Source of the DNA: Streptomyces sp. NBC_00569
Lineage (GTDB): Bacteria > Actinomycetota > Actinomycetes > Streptomycetales > Streptomycetaceae
DNA length: 64,000 bases
Assembly (NCBI RefSeq): GCF_036345255.1
Contig: NZ_CP107783.1
Span: forward strand, 5,626,001-5,690,000
Direction of reading: 5' to 3'
In this document: piece after piece, positions 62,350 through 64,000 of the stretch
Layout: each line of letters opens with the position of its first letter
Numbering within the stretch: the first letter of the stretch is position 1
Notes under the pieces: generated by a model
Database searches by the model: none
The model's input: only the letters and a program-made list of their open reading frames with translations
Told to the model about the DNA's origin: nothing
Program-made: the position numbers and the translations under genes

Positions 62350-63585
62350 GTGGATCTCACGTACACGGACGAGGAAGAGGAGTTCCGGGCGCGGTTGCGG
62401 GAGTGGCTCGCGTCCGTGCTTCCGGGGCTCCCCCCGAAGCCGTCGCCCAACGACTGGCCCGGCAGGCGCGCCTACGACCTCGGCTGGCAGCGCAGGCTGT
62501 ACGACGCCGGGTACGCGGGCCTGCACTGGCCCGCCGACGCGGGCGGCCGCGGTGCCACGCCCACGCAGCACCTCATCTTCCTGGAGGAGACCGAGAAGGC
62601 GGGCGCGCCCTATGTGGGGGCCAACTTCGTCGGGCTGCTGCACGCAGGGCCGACGATCGCGGCCGAGGGGACACCGCAGCAGCGGGCGCGCTGGCTGCCG
62701 CCCGTCCTGCGCGGCGACGAGGTGTGGTGCCAGGGGTTCAGCGAACCCGACGCCGGGTCCGATCTCGCGGCGCTGCGCACGCGCGCTACGCGGGACGGCG
62801 ACCACTATGTGGTGAGCGGGTCCAAGATATGGACCTCGCACGCGGAGGTCGCCGACTGGTGCGAACTCCTCGTGCGGACCGACCCGTCCGCTCCGAAACA
62901 CCGGGGAATCTCCTGGCTCGCCATGCCGATGGACGCGCCCGGGATCACCGTACGGCCGCTGCGCACGCTCGCCGGGTCCGCCGAGTTCGCCGAGATGTTC
63001 CTCGACGACGTACGCGTCCCGGTCGCCAACCGGGTCGGCGAGGAGAACGACGGCTGGCGCGTGACGATGGTGACGCTGTCCTTCGAGCGGGGCACCGCGT
63101 TCGTGGGCGAGGTCGTCGCCTGCCGCCGCGTCCTCGGCGAGCTGGCCGCGCAGGCTCGCAAGAACGGACGCTGGGACGACGCCGTGCTGCGCCGCAGGCT
63201 CGGCCGCCTCAACGCCGAGTTCCGCGCCCTGTGGCGGCTCACCCAGTGGAACGTCAGCGAGGCGATGGGGGTCCCCCCTGCTCGAGCGGAGTCGAGAACT
63301 CGGGGGAAGGCGGGCGGCGTCCCCGGCATCGGCGGCTCGGTCTTCAAGCTGCGGTACTCGCACGCCCGTCAGGAACTCTTCGACGCCGCCGCCGAAGTGC
63401 TCGGCGTCGCCGGCGCTCTCGACACGGACCACGAGTGGACCCTCGACCGACTGTCGTCCCTCTCGTACACGATCGCCGCCGGCACCTCCCAGATCCAGCA
63501 CAACATCGTCGCCGAACGCATCCTCGGCCTGCCGAAGGACCGGCCGACGGGCCTGCGGAAGGATCTCCAGAAGGGAGGCCGGTGA
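62350..63585 (+). CDS. acyl-CoA dehydrogenase (FadE-like) with in-frame repeat insertion
   Basis: 411 residues from GTG 62350. QGFSEPDAGSDLAALRTRA and SGSKIWTSHAEVADW are the FAD and substrate signatures; SYTIAAGTSQIQHNIVAERILGLPK is the C-terminal signature. Near residues 309-320 the sequence GVPPARAESRTRGKAGG is encoded by a REP-like element (63276-63310) that kept the frame, lengthening a loop. The next gene overlaps or follows directly. Probably one subunit of an alpha2beta2 dehydrogenase of the steroid-type, the pair being this and the next gene (inference). Confidence 0.88.
   Translation: MDLTYTDEEEEFRARLREWLASVLPGLPPKPSPNDWPGRRAYDLGWQRRLYDAGYAGLHWPADAGGRGATPTQHLIFLEETEKAGAPYVGANFVGLLHAGPTIAAEGTPQQRARWLPPVLRGDEVWCQGFSEPDAGSDLAALRTRATRDGDHYVVSGSKIWTSHAEVADWCELLVRTDPSAPKHRGISWLAMPMDAPGITVRPLRTLAGSAEFAEMFLDDVRVPVANRVGEENDGWRVTMVTLSFERGTAFVGEVVACRRVLGELAAQARKNGRWDDAVLRRRLGRLNAEFRALWRLTQWNVSEAMGVPPARAESRTRGKAGGVPGIGGSVFKLRYSHARQELFDAAAEVLGVAGALDTDHEWTLDRLSSLSYTIAAGTSQIQHNIVAERILGLPKDRPTGLRKDLQKGGR
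63276..63310. repeat. short palindromic repeat (REP-like), copy B, inside a CDS
   Basis: CCCCTGCTCGAGCGGAG continuing TCGAGAACTCGGGGGAAGG; differs from copy A (53684) at three positions. It is translated in frame within the acyl-CoA dehydrogenase. Confidence 0.75.
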
Positions 63586-63587
63586 CC

Positions 63588-64000
63588 ATGCGTTTCCAGC
63601 TCACCGACGACCAGCGCGCCCTGCGCGACGGCGTACGCGACCTGCTCGCCGGCCGCTTCGACCGCGACGCCCTGCGCACCGCCGTGGACACGCCCGGGCA
63701 CCTGGACCGGGCACTGTGGCGGGCTCTGGGTGACGCGGGGTTCTTCGCCCTGTGCCTGCCGGAGGCGGACGGCGGCGTCGGCCTGGGGCTGCCCGAGGCC
63801 GTCCTCGTCTTCGAGGAGGCGGGCCGGGTCCTGCTGCCGGGCCCGCTCGTCGCCACGCATCTCGCCGCGGGCACCGTACCGGGTGCCGCGACCGGCGAGC
63901 GCGTCGTGACGGCGCCCGCCGGGGAACTCCTGCCGTGGCGCGACGCGTCGGACGTCGTCCAGGGAGATGCGACCGGCGCCGTTCCCCTGGCCTCCGTCGA
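63588..64000 (+). CDS. acyl-CoA dehydrogenase (5' part, cut by window edge)
   Basis: ATG 63588 with AAGGGAGG (63571-63578) upstream; a GTG at 63582 overlapping the previous stop is an alternative. MRFQLTDDQRALRDGVRDLL is the standard N-terminal helix; ALGDAGFFALCLPEADGGVGLGLPEAVLVFEEAGRVLLPGPL is typical of the domain. At least 137 residues, C-terminus beyond 64000. It lies directly after a dehydrogenase gene, consistent with heteromeric FadE pairs known in steroid/aromatic catabolism (memory). Confidence 0.85.
   Translation, partial: MRFQLTDDQRALRDGVRDLLAGRFDRDALRTAVDTPGHLDRALWRALGDAGFFALCLPEADGGVGLGLPEAVLVFEEAGRVLLPGPLVATHLAAGTVPGAATGERVVTAPAGELLPWRDASDVVQGDATGAVPLASV

Overview
The window is high-GC actinobacterial chromosome and looks like Streptomyces core genome. 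Evidence: many GTG starts, GTGA/ATGA start-stop overlaps, very high third-position GC, mycothiol-linked and DtxR-family genes, the futalosine menaquinone pathway, and a gene order I recognise from the Streptomyces coelicolor SCO4326-SCO4410 area. Family names and synteny come from memory and were not searched. No rRNA, tRNA or CRISPR array was seen.

Layout. 1-3.3 kb: mqnD (cut by the window edge), mqnB, a DUF2771 lipoprotein and an MFS exporter, all leftward. 3.6-7.8 kb: DUF3027 and a large GHKL (sacsin/Hsp90-like) ATPase. 7.9-19.6 kb: a secreted protein behind two hairpins, a CtpE-like P-type ATPase, DUF2530, a purine permease, a ribbon-helix-helix protein, MarR plus MFS, GNAT, ThpR, an aldo/keto reductase, an SGNH hydrolase and a membrane-anchored beta-propeller. 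19.7-28.5 kb: serC, a P450, an FAD/Fe-S oxidoreductase, a frameshifted LysR, an EamA exporter and a scar made of a DUF397 tail and an N-terminally truncated TnpB. 28.5-39.4 kb: a Nudix-like membrane protein, then an acyl-CoA catabolic block: TIGR03084, an AtuA-like DUF1446 protein, acyl-CoA carboxylase beta and biotinylated alpha subunits, acyl-CoA dehydrogenase, the 18-codon remnant of a CoA ligase, enoyl-CoA hydratase and TetR. 39.4-49.5 kb: citrate synthase, pdxH, an alpha/beta hydrolase, dmdR1, a SIS protein, a PAS/GAF sensor, purU, an SCO4402-family protein and a solute-binding lipoprotein. 49.5-58.7 kb: a proline-rich membrane protein, an NsdA-like regulator, a prim-pol protein, an ABC transporter, an ECF sigma with its zf-HC2 partner, and a STAS protein. 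58.9-64 kb: an EF-hand protein and a divergent CoA-ligase / amidohydrolase / acyl-CoA dehydrogenase block.

How the parts may work together. Two promoters with the same geometry and a shared CAAGC..GCTTG palindrome precede the carboxylase block and the ligase-remnant/enoyl-CoA hydratase/TetR operon, so the TetR probably controls both. The second CoA block (59.4-64 kb) has different operator-like palindromes (CTGAC..GTCAG) around a good -35/-10 promoter.

Most unusual signals: a promoter, near-perfect Shine-Dalgarno and 12-codon ORF standing alone at 46.34-46.44 kb; the clean internal deletion of the CoA ligase at 37.97 kb; two AT-rich tandem TGACAG heptamer islands inside unrelated genes; a short palindromic repeat present both between genes and in frame inside an acyl-CoA dehydrogenase; and a long ORF antisense to dmdR1, reminiscent of adm.
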